The notes beneath the pieces were generated by a model. That model saw only the letters and a list, made by a program, of their open reading frames with translations, ran no database searches and was not told the origin of the DNA. DNA of 64,000 bases from Hemicordylus capensis (taxonomy: Eukaryota; Chordata; Lepidosauria; Squamata; Cordylidae): positions 11,000,501 to 11,064,500 of the forward strand of contig NC_069662.1 of assembly GCF_027244095.1 (NCBI RefSeq), written 5' to 3'. Below are positions 54,401 through 63,420 of this stretch, piece after piece (positions within the stretch are counted from its first letter, which is position 1; each line of letters opens with the position of its first letter). The position numbers and the translations under genes were made by a program.

Positions 54401-57027
54401 AAATAAAGCATGTGGGGCTGTACAGGTGTGCCTATGTTGTGTACCTTGATGGAAGACCTGTTGTTTCTAAGCAGAGTCAACCTGTCTCCATTGCTGTCAC
54501 AAGTAAGTTCGGAGTTGGCTCTAAGTGGTGCTTTCTTGCTCTTTGATACATTGTGGGTCTTTCCCACAGTTCTTGGCTAATGTAGTATTAAGAAGCTGTT
54601 CACACGCGCACCAAAATCTTGGCGAAGCTCCTGGTGGTGGTGCGGCAGCAAGCCTGCTCAGGGCGCCTGCCACTTAGCCCAGGTTTGGGGCACAAGGTCA
54701 CCCAACACGTTGGCTAAATGCTTATGTGTCGGTGCCACACAGCTTTGGATGGCACCGACACGCAAGTAACCTCCCAACCAGCATCGGGAGGCTCTCCATA
54801 ATGCACTGCATACTTTTACAGTGCCTTATGGAGGCTATGGGGTCCTGCCAGCCCCCAAACCTCTCTGCTCCCTCCCTGCTACTGGCAGAAGCCAGCAATC
54901 GTCTGGGCAGCAGGTCCAGCTGCCCAGCAACATGGATGGGATGGTCTGTGGGGACGGTCAGCTTTTCACAGCTTCTTCCCCTTGCCCCATCCAAGCCTAT
55001 TCTCCAGTCGTGAGAATGGGCTCTGTGGGTGTTTGGTTGATTCTTCTGGTTGATTCTTCTCGAAACCAAATCTAATGTTTGGCATATGCTGTGTCTTTAT
55101 GTGGCTTTTAATTGATTGTGGGCCACCCAGGAGTCCTTGATAGGGCCAAAAAATAGAGCACCATCCTTTGAGAATACTTTAATACTTTCCTTTTTTACTG
55201 ATGCTCAAGTCCTTGCTTGAAAGTCCTTGCCTCACTCCCACAGAGCAGGGTTTGGGGGAGTATGGTCCCTCATGAAAAGCCTGCTGGATCACAACAGGAT
55301 CCATTAATTTGTTCTCTTTTATTTTTAAACTAGTGTTTGTAACCCCGTTGGATAACGGGCGCTAGTGGAGCTGTGCGCTCCGGACCCCCGCCGCCATTCC
55401 CCCTCCCACCACCCACCGCCGCCCGCGGCTCCGGCCGGGCCCGCCACCCACCACCGCCCGCGGCTCCAGCCGGGCCCGCCACCTACCGCCGCCCGCAGCT
55501 CCCGCCGGGCCCACAAGTGCCCGGGCCCACCGCCGCATCGAGCTTCCCCCACCGCCTCGTCCAGTGGCCATGTTGGGCAGCCAGAAGCGGCCGCCCCGAA
55601 GAAGCCGGGTATGCGGCGGCGTGGCCAGGCCTCAGCCATGGCTCCGCCGCGCCTCGGCCAGTGTCCCCCGCCGCCGCTTCCCCGGCTTCTTCGGTGCGGC
55701 CACTTCTGGCCACCCAACATGGCTGCCGGGTGCCGGCGTTCGCGGCTGCCTTGCTCTGTTCTGGGCATGCGCTTCGTGCATGGACAGAACAGGCTAGGCA
55801 CGAATGCACACTTGGTGTCCATCCACGGACAGACACCAAGCGTTTTATTAGAGAGGATGAAAAGTACAAGAAGTTTCTCTACCACAAAATAAATAGCCAG
55901 AAACAAAAGTTCAGTCCCTGAAATATCCATTATAACAGTAGAGTAAAATAAAAACATGTCTGGACATTCAGAAATAAATTATTTCTCTAACAAATCTGTA
56001 TAAATGTCCCAGATCTTCGTCAATGGACCCCAATGCTGTCTTTTCTCTTTAATTCATATACCATTCATGAGTTTAGCCATGAGAGGAAATTCCCGCAGCT
56101 TCTAGGACCATTATTTCATGCTTGTGCTTATACGATGCCTTCAGCATATGTTATGCAGTGCCCTGGAAGTGGTAACCATGTAATGAATTAATTCTCTATC
56201 AGTATCAAGAACCAATGCATCTGTACGTGTTAAGAGAAACAACAGTTGATCTAGTTATATTGAATCACCTGAGTTCCCCCACCCCCACATAGTTGATCTT
56301 ACTTTTGTACAGTACTTCTCATAAGGCAATGCCTCAATTTTTCTGGCATTTCTAGAATTCAGTAAACACTGAATTTCATATATAGGAATAATCGATCTTG
56401 TCTAGTGTCCTGCTTCCGATTGTGTCTTACTAGATGCTTCTAGTAAGCCCACAGAAAGCACACAAAGACAATAGCCCTGCCCTGCTGTTGCTCCCCTACA
56501 TCTGCAAGTTTGTGGTACACTGCCTCTGAACATGGAAGTTCTATATGTCCTTCATGAATAATAGCCATAGGTGCATGTATCATTTTCCATGAATCTGTCT
56601 AATCTGCATTCAGATCTAAGGGCTCTCACTGCATCCTGTGGCAATACATTCCTTAAGGCTAACCTAGGTCACAGGGTTACCATGACACCATTATAATCCT
56701 TAGCTCATCCCTGATCTCACAATAACCCTCTGAGATAAAGGATCAGGAAGGAGAGTGGCAAATTATGCAAAAAGCTTCTGCAAAAATGACTAAGAACCAC
56801 AGTGTCAGCTGAAACAGATTCTCCAAGGCTGACATCATTCTGCATAAGGACCCCCAGGCTTACTCACAAAAGCAGAGAGGTGTAGCTACTTGCTGTTCTC
56901 CTATATAACCAGTGATTGTCTTCTAGGTACGGACGTTGCCCGTCAATGGGTCCGGATGTTGGCTGTTGGCTGCTCTTTCTTCACCATCAATGGCCTCATC
57001 TTCTTGATCTCCCACTGCCTTTTTTAA
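45389..57027 (+). CDS. LRC-like activating Ig receptor, two Ig domains, complete
   Basis: Five exons: 45389-45419, 47995-48033, 49062-49358, 54209-54502 and 56927-57027. All introns are GT-AG and phase 1, and 762 nt give 253 aa. Residues 1-20 are a signal peptide split over two short exons (31 and 39 bp). Ig domain 1 is residues 24-122 and Ig domain 2 residues 123-220, each in one exon with the Cys pair (ICSAD/YSCDY; VCSAP/YRCAY). Residues 221-253 hold a hydrophobic segment with Arg at its start (WVRMLAVG) and stop with almost no cytoplasmic tail. Split signal, phase-1 Ig exons and membrane Arg match LRC-type receptors (LILRA, FCAR, chicken CHIR-A) that pair with FcR-gamma; pairing is inferred. 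Sequons are NKS, NGS and NLS. FcR-like or OSCAR/A1BG-like kin remain possible. Confidence 0.85.
46166..46310. repeat. Fragment of the GC-rich TCTCACGATC family
   Basis: tctgtggggagagtgggtttagcccgctctcccc and ctgggcagccagatcggccac match the interiors of 26478-26938 and 48471-48930; the ends are missing. Confidence 0.5.
46328..46432 (-). repeat. (TAC/CAC)n microsatellite on a LINE-like tail
   Basis: A trinucleotide run at 46328-46382, then atttatataacacttttcaac and ttccaaagcagtttccatag. The same tail with (TAC)n is at 61922-61995. Confidence 0.75.
46441..46702 (+). mobile_element. Helitron-like 5' portion
   Basis: Starts A|TCTATATATATAATTCTC after A 46440. It contains gtggcagttctcacaagag and two direct copies of a ~63-bp unit with gattgggcagtggagattcc. 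No 3' end before the next element. Confidence 0.65.
46703..47436 (+). mobile_element. Non-autonomous Helitron, 734 bp
   Basis: Begins A|TCTATATATATAAAAGG and ends CATGGGTTAAGCTAG|T, the required A-T target and TC...CTAG termini. The interior is purine-rich and holds a ~130-bp direct repeat (aaggaagggcccag at 46976 and 47111). No helicase coding. Confidence 0.75.
47548..47683. mobile_element. 136-bp palindromic hAT MITE with perfect TSD
   Basis: Ends CAGGGATTCTTAA and TTGAGAATCCCTG. The 8-bp duplication gcctagat lies at 47540-47547 and 47684-47691. In intron 1 of the Ig receptor. Confidence 0.92.
47731..47860 (+). repeat. Second 5S-like SINE type
   Basis: cgaagctaggtgggtttggg and gtttgggtgggagac echo 5S promoter boxes, followed by cttaaatgcaaagg-type sequence and ggtggtatatatgatc. 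Not the same family as the common 5S SINE. Confidence 0.55.
47995..48033 (+). CDS. Ig receptor exon 2 (signal peptide part 2)
   Basis: 39 bp between TTCCAG and GTAACC, phase 1 to 1, coding VLLHVVLQPGSNE. LRC genes usually have ~36 bp here and classical FcR genes 21 bp, which favours LRC affinity. Confidence 0.75.
48088..48215. mobile_element. Short copy of the GC-rich TCTCACGATC family
   Basis: Ends cgggtctcacaatcag and ggattgtgagattctc; interior ggggagagtgggcttagcc. Confidence 0.6.
48242..48455 (+). repeat. tRNA-headed SINE sharing the 5S-SINE body
   Basis: gacttggtggtagcacatctg and ggggcaatccttgcc are A/B-box-like. The body gtgtagacaatgctgag...gaccaatggcctgactcaat is common with 5S-headed SINEs. 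Confidence 0.75.
48471..48930. mobile_element. GC-rich DNA transposon, ~460 bp (TCTCACGATC family)
   Basis: Ends ttctcacgatcc and gatcatgagac. Shares ggctcccggcagcaaaccc, ggccctgggggtctctc and ccagggg words with 26478-26938. Confidence 0.75.
49062..49358 (+). CDS. Ig receptor exon 3 (Ig domain 1)
   Basis: 297 bp, phase 1 to 1, acceptor CATTCCAG, donor GTAGGT. It reads PPRLSIHPQQLEYFEGEKV, ICSADS, GYRFFNKSGG and SGDYSCDYW-like strands. No Trp in strand C. Confidence 0.9.
49728..50452 (+). repeat. Two 5S-headed SINE pieces split by an L2-like 3' end
   Basis: SINE head and body at 49728-49975. An L2-like 3' end at 49995-50240 (cacatttattcacccaggc...ctgtaaaccgcccagag type, then (AAAT)n) follows. 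A second SINE piece at 50241-50452 overlaps the first in content, so it is a separate truncated copy rather than the other half. Confidence 0.75.
50453..51684. other. Ig receptor intron 3, little recognised
   Basis: 51370-51480 has a (TTG/TTA)n lead and words like those at 16560. No further Ig exon was found. Confidence 0.35.
51685..51806. mobile_element. Palindromic MITE
   Basis: agggttctggagacttgg and tctgagaacccct at the ends, with ctcccatcatcc and ggatgatgggag inside. The flanking 8-mers match only partly. Confidence 0.65.
52113..52421 (+). repeat. 5S-rRNA-headed SINE, full length
   Basis: Head aaaggagagctggtcttctgg to tail cctatgttcccatgttcct. Confidence 0.92.
52455..52790 (+). repeat. 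L2-like 3' ends
   Basis: Two consecutive tails: tataccgccctgagacattt...(AATC)n, then a longer one ending aaacgccctgagccattttg and (GAAAT)n at 52766-52787. Confidence 0.65.
53222..53475 (+). repeat. Sauria-type SINE, full length
   Basis: tRNA-like head with aatggtgtagtgggg and gccggttcgaatccc (A and B boxes), body ggaggcaatggtaaacccc and the Bov-B-like tail ctctgtggtctccaggactt. Confidence 0.87.
53503..53760 (-). mobile_element. Non-autonomous Helitron, 258 bp
   Basis: On the minus strand it begins A|TCTATAGATTGAATTTTC and ends GGTTAGCTAG|T. Shares the inner 5' words gtggcagctcttgcgagag with 46441 and 63420. It lies about 450 bp before Ig exon 4. Confidence 0.8.
54095..54128. repeat. (CA)n microsatellite
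   Basis: Interrupted CA run just upstream of Ig receptor exon 4. Confidence 0.85.
54209..54502 (+). CDS. Ig receptor exon 4 (Ig domain 2)
   Basis: 294 bp, phase 1 to 1, acceptor TTGACAG, donor GTAAGT. It reads APAAPFLSLNPSLPEYNWGD, VCSAP, FQYYGERVAIS, YNLSIMEIKHVGLYRCAYVV and QSQPVSIAV. Confidence 0.9.
54593..55024. mobile_element. Diverged GC-rich TCTCACGATC-family copy
   Basis: gctgttcacacgcgcacc at the left, attctccagtcgtgagaat at the right, and a gcagcaggtccagctgcccag palindrome inside, aligned by eye with 26478-26938. Confidence 0.55.
55330..55857 (-). mobile_element. GC-rich non-autonomous Helitron, 528 bp
   Basis: On the minus strand it begins A|TCCTCTCTAATAAAACG and ends in the hairpin CCCGTTATCCAACGGGG followed by ...AACACTAG|T. 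Both ends meet the Helitron rule. The interior exceeds 70% GC by eye and has an inner palindrome around ggccatgttgggcagccag. Long open frames on both strands (up to 210 codons) are GC artefacts. Confidence 0.88.
55858..56394. other. Ig receptor intron 4, nothing recognised
   Basis: No repeat family, exon or RNA gene seen. Confidence 0.3.
56395..56690 (-). repeat. CR1-like LINE 3' part
   Basis: Antisense words tctagtgtcctgcttc, cccacagaaagcacacaaag, ctgctgttgctcccctac. Confidence 0.55.
56927..57027 (+). CDS. Ig receptor exon 5 (membrane segment and stop)
   Basis: Acceptor CTTCTAG. Reads TDVARQWVRMLAVGCSFF, continues hydrophobic to ISHCLF, and stops at 57025-57027. Arg residues flank or enter the membrane as in FcR-gamma partners. 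A GTAATG at 57034 could splice the 3' UTR. Confidence 0.82.
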
Positions 57028-57164
57028 AGAAAAGGTAATGGAGGTTTTCTGTGGAAGCCCCATGCCTCAGAGAGTTGGAAGCCTCTTTGCTCTGATGCCA
57101 GAGAGAGAGTATATCGGGGCATGATAGCCCAGGAGGGCTTGGTTTCTAGGGTAGAAAAGAAAAA

Positions 57165-57385
57165 AGTAGCACCCAACCTGCACACACACAAGGACTGATC
57201 CCCTGCTGATACCCAGACTAAGGCTGTAGTATCAAACGGGTTGCACTAGTGCAGTAACCTTCACTATTTTTCAAGTGGGGGACACTTGGACAAAAGACCT
57301 TCCATGTGGTAGCCATTCCCCCTGTGCTGATGTACACACAGGACTGCACTCTTCCCAGTACTGGGAGGGACCTTTAAGAAAGACA
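57165..57385. repeat. Duplicated segment, copy 1
   Basis: cccaacctgcacacacac, ctgctgatacccagactaa, ggtagccattcc and caggactgcactcttc recur in order at 59990-60212. Confidence 0.75.
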
Positions 57386-57992
57386 ATGGCCGAATTCGGA
57401 TGCAACGTGAAACTGGAGTTACACGGGGCAGAGGTTGGAACTCTGTTACGTCCCACTGCATGCAACCATGGTTTCATGGCGAAAGCAACCTGTGGTTTGC
57501 CTCGTAAAACTCCAGTTTGAACCTTCAGTTTGCAGTAAGATTCACCGTTGAGACCTGAGGTTTGACCACCTAAGCTGGTATAGCCTAGGTGACATGCACA
57601 GTACCAGAACCTAAAGCCCAGTTATCCCAACTGAAGCCTGCATCTAGCCCAAGTCTCCCTGCAAGAGACTCGTTGGTGAAAAGCATGTTTTCCCCTGCGT
57701 GAACCATTCACTTTGGGAGGGTGAGACCAGAAGGGGCCTGCCTTGAGATAATTGCTGTTGCCTTGAAAAGCTGATTGTAAGCTATTCTTGCCTTGATTTA
57801 CTATTTGAAAGTAACTCCAAATTGCTTGTCTTAACTTTATGGTAGTCTCCTGAGATGCACATATATATTGGTAGAATTGCCCTTGTTAGTGTGAAATGCA
57901 ACACAGTGTGTGGCCATACATTGATTGTCATCAACTACACTGACACTCATGTGCTCCCTTCTCCGTTCTCTCCTTCCTGACCCTCTTCACAG
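57386..57992. other. Downstream intron, little recognised
   Basis: 57386-57530 has ggccgaattcgg...gtgaaactgg, the reverse of the junction word of the 60.2-60.9 kb array, so a related inverted-repeat element may lie here. Confidence 0.35.
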
Positions 57993-58895
57993 CCGACTCT
58001 GATCCAGGCGCCACAAAGCCTGTGGCTTTGCCCACCACAGGGCCTGCTATCAGGTTATTTACAAGTTATCCCAAGACAGTTCAGTCCTGATAAGAGCCTC
58101 ACATAGGGAGCCCTGGACTATCTGGGATCTATCCTTGATCCCAGATAGAGGAGTACGTTTGTGTCATGGGAAGGATTCTTTATGGTACACTGATTGACAC
58201 ATATGGAGATTCATGATGGATCTTGCTAGCTTCAAAGAACCGGATGTGCAGATCTAAGGAGCTGGTGACTATAAGAAAGGCTGCCTTCGGACATAGCAAC
58301 AGCAAGCCCTTGCTTAACTGACAGTCTGTTTAGCTCCTGAGCTTAGACCAAAGTCAGCCCTCAGAAGGAATCTTGCCAGCACATTTCTCTGTGTAGCTGA
58401 AATGTGGGGCAATTCTCTCTGAGCCACGCTATCCATACCTGTTCTGAGATGCCTTCTTGCTAAGAGATGTCTTCTTGAGATGCCTTCCTGTCTGATTGCT
58501 GAGCCTTTACTTCCAGCAATGAACGCCAGTTCCACACTCAGCCTGCTTCTCTCCTAGACTCAGTAATATGCCTTCCACTGCCTTCCTGGAGTGCCCCATC
58601 CCTGTTCCCTGGAATGCTGCCTCATCTTCCCTGAGTGGCATGCTCCCAACCCTTCTCTTCTTCCTGTTTTTGTCTGTGTTTGTCTTCCCCTCTCCCTTCC
58701 TCCATCGTCTGTGAATAACTGCATCTGTTTTCCCCTCCATATGAAGGAATGCTATGGTCTGATTAGATTAATAATGAGCTTACATGCATTCATACAGATG
58801 TCACAGCTGGCTAAGAATTGCTTGTATTATTTGCCTAAACATTCCCATCATGATTCAATTGTATTTCAATAAAGTTTGAACTTTGCTCAAGTCTT
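57993..58895 (+). other. Possible 3' UTR exon of the Ig receptor
   Basis: A good acceptor (CCCTCTTCACAG at 57981-57992) and an AATAAA at 58868-58873 frame a repeat-poor stretch without a long frame. Inferred only from position and signals. Confidence 0.4.
58868..58873 (+). promoter_or_regulatory. Candidate poly(A) signal
   Basis: TTTCAATAAAGTTTGAA, with GT-rich sequence shortly after. Confidence 0.45.
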
Positions 58896-59196
58896 GGGTC
58901 TGGATCTCTCTCTCTTTGGCCAGTCTGCTCATGAAGAAGAACCCAAGCCGCAGGGCGGCAGTGCTGCTAGTCTCCTCATACTGGTGTGTATCTCATGAGC
59001 ATACACAGAGTGCAGAAGCGACCCTAGTGGCCCCATGCCACGTAACAAAGCATTATGTCTAAACATGGACAGCACCCTAACTGAGATTCCATGAGGTTTC
59101 TGAAAACTGTCCATACACGTGGCTAGGCATGTCCCCAAGCATGGAGCATCACAATCTCCTTTGGGTACATGCTAGGCTTCCCAGGGGAGGAGGGGG

Positions 59197-59349
59197 TTGC
59201 AGTGCAAAAGTTCTATCTTTAACAGAAAGAGTGGGGCCCCCACAAAAGCTGGGCCCCCTTTGTTGGGCTGATTTAATCCAACAAAGTGGGGCCCGCTTTT
59301 GTGGAGGCCACATTTTTTGTGGTTAAAGATAGAACTTTTGCACTGCAAC
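59197..59349. mobile_element. Near-perfect foldback, 153 bp
   Basis: ttgcagtgcaaaagttctat at the left and its complement at the right. The inner arm gggcc...acaaaagc is also paired, loop near 59270. No clear TSD. Confidence 0.85.
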
Positions 59350-59734
59350 TCATGAGCGTGCAGGCTGACGAAAGACCATTTACCCCAAAGGTCCTCTCCA
59401 GTAGACTGAACCTCTCATGAGAGCACTAGTCGATTGGCAGCAAGCTGCCAGGGGAGCAGGTGTCTGGTTTGGTCTGCCTGGACTGCTTTGCTGGGCTGAG
59501 CCCTCGCAAGAGCATCCTGGGGGTCACAGTGGGACAGACCCCCCCCCATATACATACCCCCTCCTAGGAAGTCGTCATGTTTCCTTCCCATTCCAGAATA
59601 ACAGGGAAATAGTGCCCCTGAAGATCCACCCCACACCCAAAATCATGCTCGTGCAGGACCATTTTGTTGTGAGGCTCTTCGGAGGCAGGCGATGCAATCA
59701 CTGTAAGAAGAAGCGCTGGCATGGCACGGCATGT

Positions 59735-59784
59735 AAAGGGGTTTAAATGTGAACTGCCTGGAGCCTCTGGAGTCAGGCAGTATA

Positions 59785-59828
<44 letters not shown>

Positions 59829-59832
59829 ATAT
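59735..59832 (+). repeat. L2-like 3' tail with (AAAT)n
   Basis: gaactgcctggagcctctgg, gtcaggcagtatatt, then about 12 AAAT units. Confidence 0.85.
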
Positions 59833-59989
59833 TTTTAAAAACGCCCTTTCCGTGCCAAGGGCGGGCGGACCGATCCAAAAAGGTATAAGGGTGCTCTGCA
59901 TGCCCCCTTCAAGATTGTGGCCAATTGTAGCCACTGCAGTGGTGTGCTGATGCCTTGCTCATAATCTGGTCACAGAGCTTGCTTTGAGC

Positions 59990-60212
59990 TTACTTCCCCA
60001 ACCTGCACACACACACATTGACTGACTCACTGCTGATACCCAGACTAATGCTGCACGAGTGCAAACATGTTGCATTAGTGCAGTGACCTTGACTATTTTC
60101 CAAGTGGGGGCCACTTGGGCAAGAGACCTTCCATGTGGTAGCCATTTCCCCTGTGCTGATATCCGCACAGGACTGCACTCTTCTCAGTACTGGGGGAGCT
60201 TTAAGAGAGATG
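59990..60212. repeat. Duplicated segment, copy 2
   Basis: Partner of 57165-57385; it leads straight into the tandem array. Confidence 0.75.
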
Positions 60213-60975
60213 GAGCCCGCTCTTAAGAGCTCTGTGTGGGAAGTGCTGGGAAGGGCTGATGCCTTGCCCACAGTCTGGCTACGATGCTTATGGCTTTGGC
60301 AGACCAAGAGGAGTTTGGGGCTCGCCTGTCCTGAAACTGGAATTTGCTGGACCGTGGTTGGATGAACACCTATGATGTAATTTGTGGTTTGAAACTGAAA
60401 CCGCAGATACGGCAACCTCTGGTTTCACGTTATGTGTGAATGCGGCCAGAGCCCTCTCTTAGGAGCTCTATGTGGGAAGTGCTGGGAAGGGCTGATGCCT
60501 TGCCCACATTCTGGCTATGAAGCTTACTGGGATGCATCTTTGGTTGAGAAGGGAAGGGCTCCCCTCTCCTGTAATTGGAGGATTCTGGACCGTGGTTGCA
60601 CAAACATCTGCAATGCAATTTATGGTTTAAAATTGAAGTCACAGATCCAACAACCTCTGGTTTCACATTACATTTGAATGCGGCCAGAGTCCTCTCTTAA
60701 GAGCTCTGTGTGGAAAGTCCTGAGAAGTGCCGATGCCTTGCCCACAGTCTGGCTACGAAGCTTGCTGGGATATGACTTTGGTGGACCAAGAGGAGAGAGG
60801 GGTTCCCCTCTCCTGAAACTGGAGGTTGCTGGATGGTGGTTGCATGAACATCTGCAATGTGATTTATGGTTAAAAACTAAACTGCAGATATGGCAACCTC
60901 TGGTTTCACGTTACATGTGCATGCGGCCAGAGCCCTCTCTTTAGAGCTCTGTGTGGAAAGTGCTGGGAGGGGCGA
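60213..60975. repeat. Tandem array, ~240-bp unit, three copies plus
   Basis: Units start at 60213, 60449, 60687 and 60930 (periods 236, 238, 243), each with gagccctctctt, gctgatgccttgcccaca, ctggaccgtggttg and ctctggtttcacgttac. Short open frames in it are repeated and not coding. Confidence 0.88.
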
Positions 60976-61146
60976 CACTTCCTATCACTCCATGCATGAC
61001 CACTGTGAGAGTGGTCATCTCCACATGGTGCCAGCAGAACTGTGCAGAGTGTCCTGCTTTGCCTGAAACCTCACACAGGCCCAATAAAGAGTTAGGATTA
61101 GGTTTCACTTAGGGTAGATGGGAGTCACCACTGGCCCCCAGGTCTT

Positions 61147-61295
61147 ACAGTGAAGAACACTGCACTAGTGCAAGGATACTAATGAACTGCACTAGTGATA
61201 CCTTGCACTGCACTAGTGCAAGAATACTAGTGCAGTGAAGAACACTGCACTAGTGCAAACTAGCTAGTCCTAGTTGCACTAACTAGTCCCACAAA
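61147..61295. repeat. Cluster of GCACTAGTGC palindromes
   Basis: GCACTAGTGC occurs three times or more, with gtgaagaacactgcactag repeated at 61150 and 61226, plus half sites. Single palindromes also occur at 57244 and, mutated, at 60071. Confidence 0.8.
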
Positions 61296-61564
61296 GTTGG
61301 GAGCTTGCATTCCAGACTAGCTTTGAAGTGGTGCAACAGGATTCATGGGTGCAAAGCTGGCGGTCCACCTGCTGTGAAACCTCTTCCTCACTCCAGATAT
61401 GTTGCAAGGAATGATGCAAAGCTATGCACTATCCTTTCTGTGCATGAACACTCTTTATGCAAAAAGAACAAATGTGCAACAGAATGAGCCACTTTGAGCA
61501 CCCAATCAGCCACATGACCTTCTAGCATGGGTGCATCTTTGTTCCTTGCATTTATGCAGTGCTA

Positions 61565-61569
61565 TTCAT

Positions 61570-61618
<49 letters not shown>

Positions 61619-61665
61619 ATATTTCTATACCGCCCAAAACTCATGTCTCTGGGCGGTTTACAAGA
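61565..61665 (-). repeat. (TTTA)n with L2-like 3' end
   Basis: About 13 ATTT units, then tataccgcccaaaactcatg and ctctgggcggtttacaag. Confidence 0.9.
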
Positions 61666-61744
61666 ACTCCTAGACAGGATGCCTTAATAGCATCCAGATT
61701 CCTGGATTATTGTTGCAGCCAAGGTTGCTTAAACGTAACTTTGG

Positions 61745-61920
61745 CTCAAGAATAAGAAATAAGAACAGCCCTGCTGGATCAGCCCCAAGGCCTACCTAGT
61801 CTAACATCCTGTTTCACACAGTAGCCCACCAGAGGCCTCTAAGAAGCACACAGGCAAGAGGGGAAAGCATGCTCTCTCTTTTTCTGCTGCTCCCCAACTG
61901 ATATTTAAGAGGCATCTTGT
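61745..61920 (-). repeat. CR1-like LINE 3' end
   Basis: aataagaacagccctgctgg, cctgtttcacacagtagccc, ggcaagaggggaaagcatgc. Confidence 0.75.
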
Positions 61921-61952
<32 letters not shown>

Positions 61953-61995
61953 TGAATATCTATATATCACTCTTCAACCAAAGTTCTCGGAGCAG
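61921..61995 (-). repeat. (TAC)n on a LINE-like tail
   Basis: About ten TAC units, then atatctatatatcactcttc and cggagcagtttacatag; same family as 46328-46432. Confidence 0.8.
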
Positions 61996-63200
61996 TTTAC
62001 ATAGATATATTGTTATACATTTAACACTAGGTGTAATACACTGGGAAGCACCCCCTCCCCTGATGACATTCTACTTTCATAACTGATTGTACTGGCTAAG
62101 TAGAATATATAGAGCTTGTTTACTTGAGAGCTAAGTGTTAACTGCAGTTGTCTTAATGGCAACAAATTGAAACTTTTAAGCTCTTCCTCCAAGAAAATTA
62201 CAAAAGTGGGGTAGTACTCACCTTCTCATTGTGCTGGGTGTCTCCTTTGTGATAAAGGGGGCTGCTTGTTTGCCTCACTGCACACTTCCCTACTAAGCTC
62301 CATGCAAAACTCCTTTGATATCTGTTAGCAAACTCCTGTTCACAAAGCTCTGGATAGTCAAACTCCCTGATATGAGCCTTGTCTTCTCAAGAGCTGCTTT
62401 GAAATCATTGTAAGCCTTTTTTTTTTTTTTTTTTGAGGAACAGTAGAAACTGTATAACTTTTGTGAATCCCTGAAAGATGTTTATAATCATCTGACTGTT
62501 TGCTGTGTCCCCCTGCCATTTTTTGAAGATGCAAGGCCTTCAAGTCTGCCCATATTACAAATCAATTGAGACTTTATGAATAGACAGAGTTAAATACACT
62601 GCCATGCCAAGTAAACAGGCAGCCCGTGTAACTCATGCAGAACTGGTGTAATGTTTCTTAGAGAGCTGCCCCAGTTAATAGCATCATTCCAAGGCAGGGC
62701 TTTTACAAAATGTTTAACCAGATACAAAACATGTCATTTGGAAAAAATCCAAAATGTGCAGTTCTAAAAGAACATTTAAATTTAATGAAGTGTTTAGTAT
62801 AAATATTCAAGTCATGCAAAAATTTGCACTGTGTTAAATGTGACTGATAAGAATGAGGAAAGTCAAATGAGTAGTCTAGACTCCTCTAGATCCCAGACCT
62901 TGATCATGCAGACCTATTTCTCCTTCCCCTGCCAAAGATGTTTCCTGCAGACTCCACTGCTACTCCCCACAGAGTTTTCATCAATGCAATTATTCTGCAA
63001 TTTGTTATTCATCTGTTTGGAGAACATTAGTCCAGAAGCCTAGTGGGTCATCTAGATGTCCAGAATAACCCAAAATGGGTCATCCAGAATTAAAAATGGT
63101 ACCTTTCAGACACAATCTTGAATGTTTTGTTTAGTGAAAATCAAGCACTGCCTTCCAAAGTAAGAACCAAATCCCAATGGTCAAGCATGGTGCTGAAGGC
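61996..63200. other. Intergenic, nothing recognised
   Basis: A poly(T) run lies at 62418-62434. No supportable exon, RNA gene or repeat family. Confidence 0.35.
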
Positions 63201-63420
63201 ATCATGGTTTGTGGCTGCTTTGTTGGGGCTGCTCTTCCTCTCACCTGCAAGCTGCACCACTGCTCACTGGTGCTTTGTTTCGCCATAGCCAACTGGACAG
63301 TGGCGGCTTCTGCTGCCATTTCCCCCCCACTCAGCCATCCCATTGCTATCCCGAACTCTCGCGAGAGCTGCCACGCATGGGATTTGCGACAGGTACACCT
63401 AGGAGAATTAAATATATAGA
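63200..63420 (-). mobile_element. Helitron-like 5' end
   Basis: Minus strand starts A|TCTATATATTTAATTCTCC and continues gtggcagctctcgcgagag, as in 46441 and 53760. The 3' end was not found, so the left limit is approximate. Confidence 0.6.

Noticed and set aside
55325-55957. Long overlapping open frames on both strands (up to 210 codons)
   Set aside because: They fall inside a GC-rich Helitron whose termini fit the family rule. Composition is Pro/Arg/Gly-rich in every frame and there is no domain.
58507-58872. Open frames near 58.6 kb
   Set aside because: No domain, weak codon pattern; more likely 3' UTR of the Ig receptor.
60213-60975. CRISPR-like repeat array
   Set aside because: Units are 240 bp without spacers, and the genome is vertebrate.
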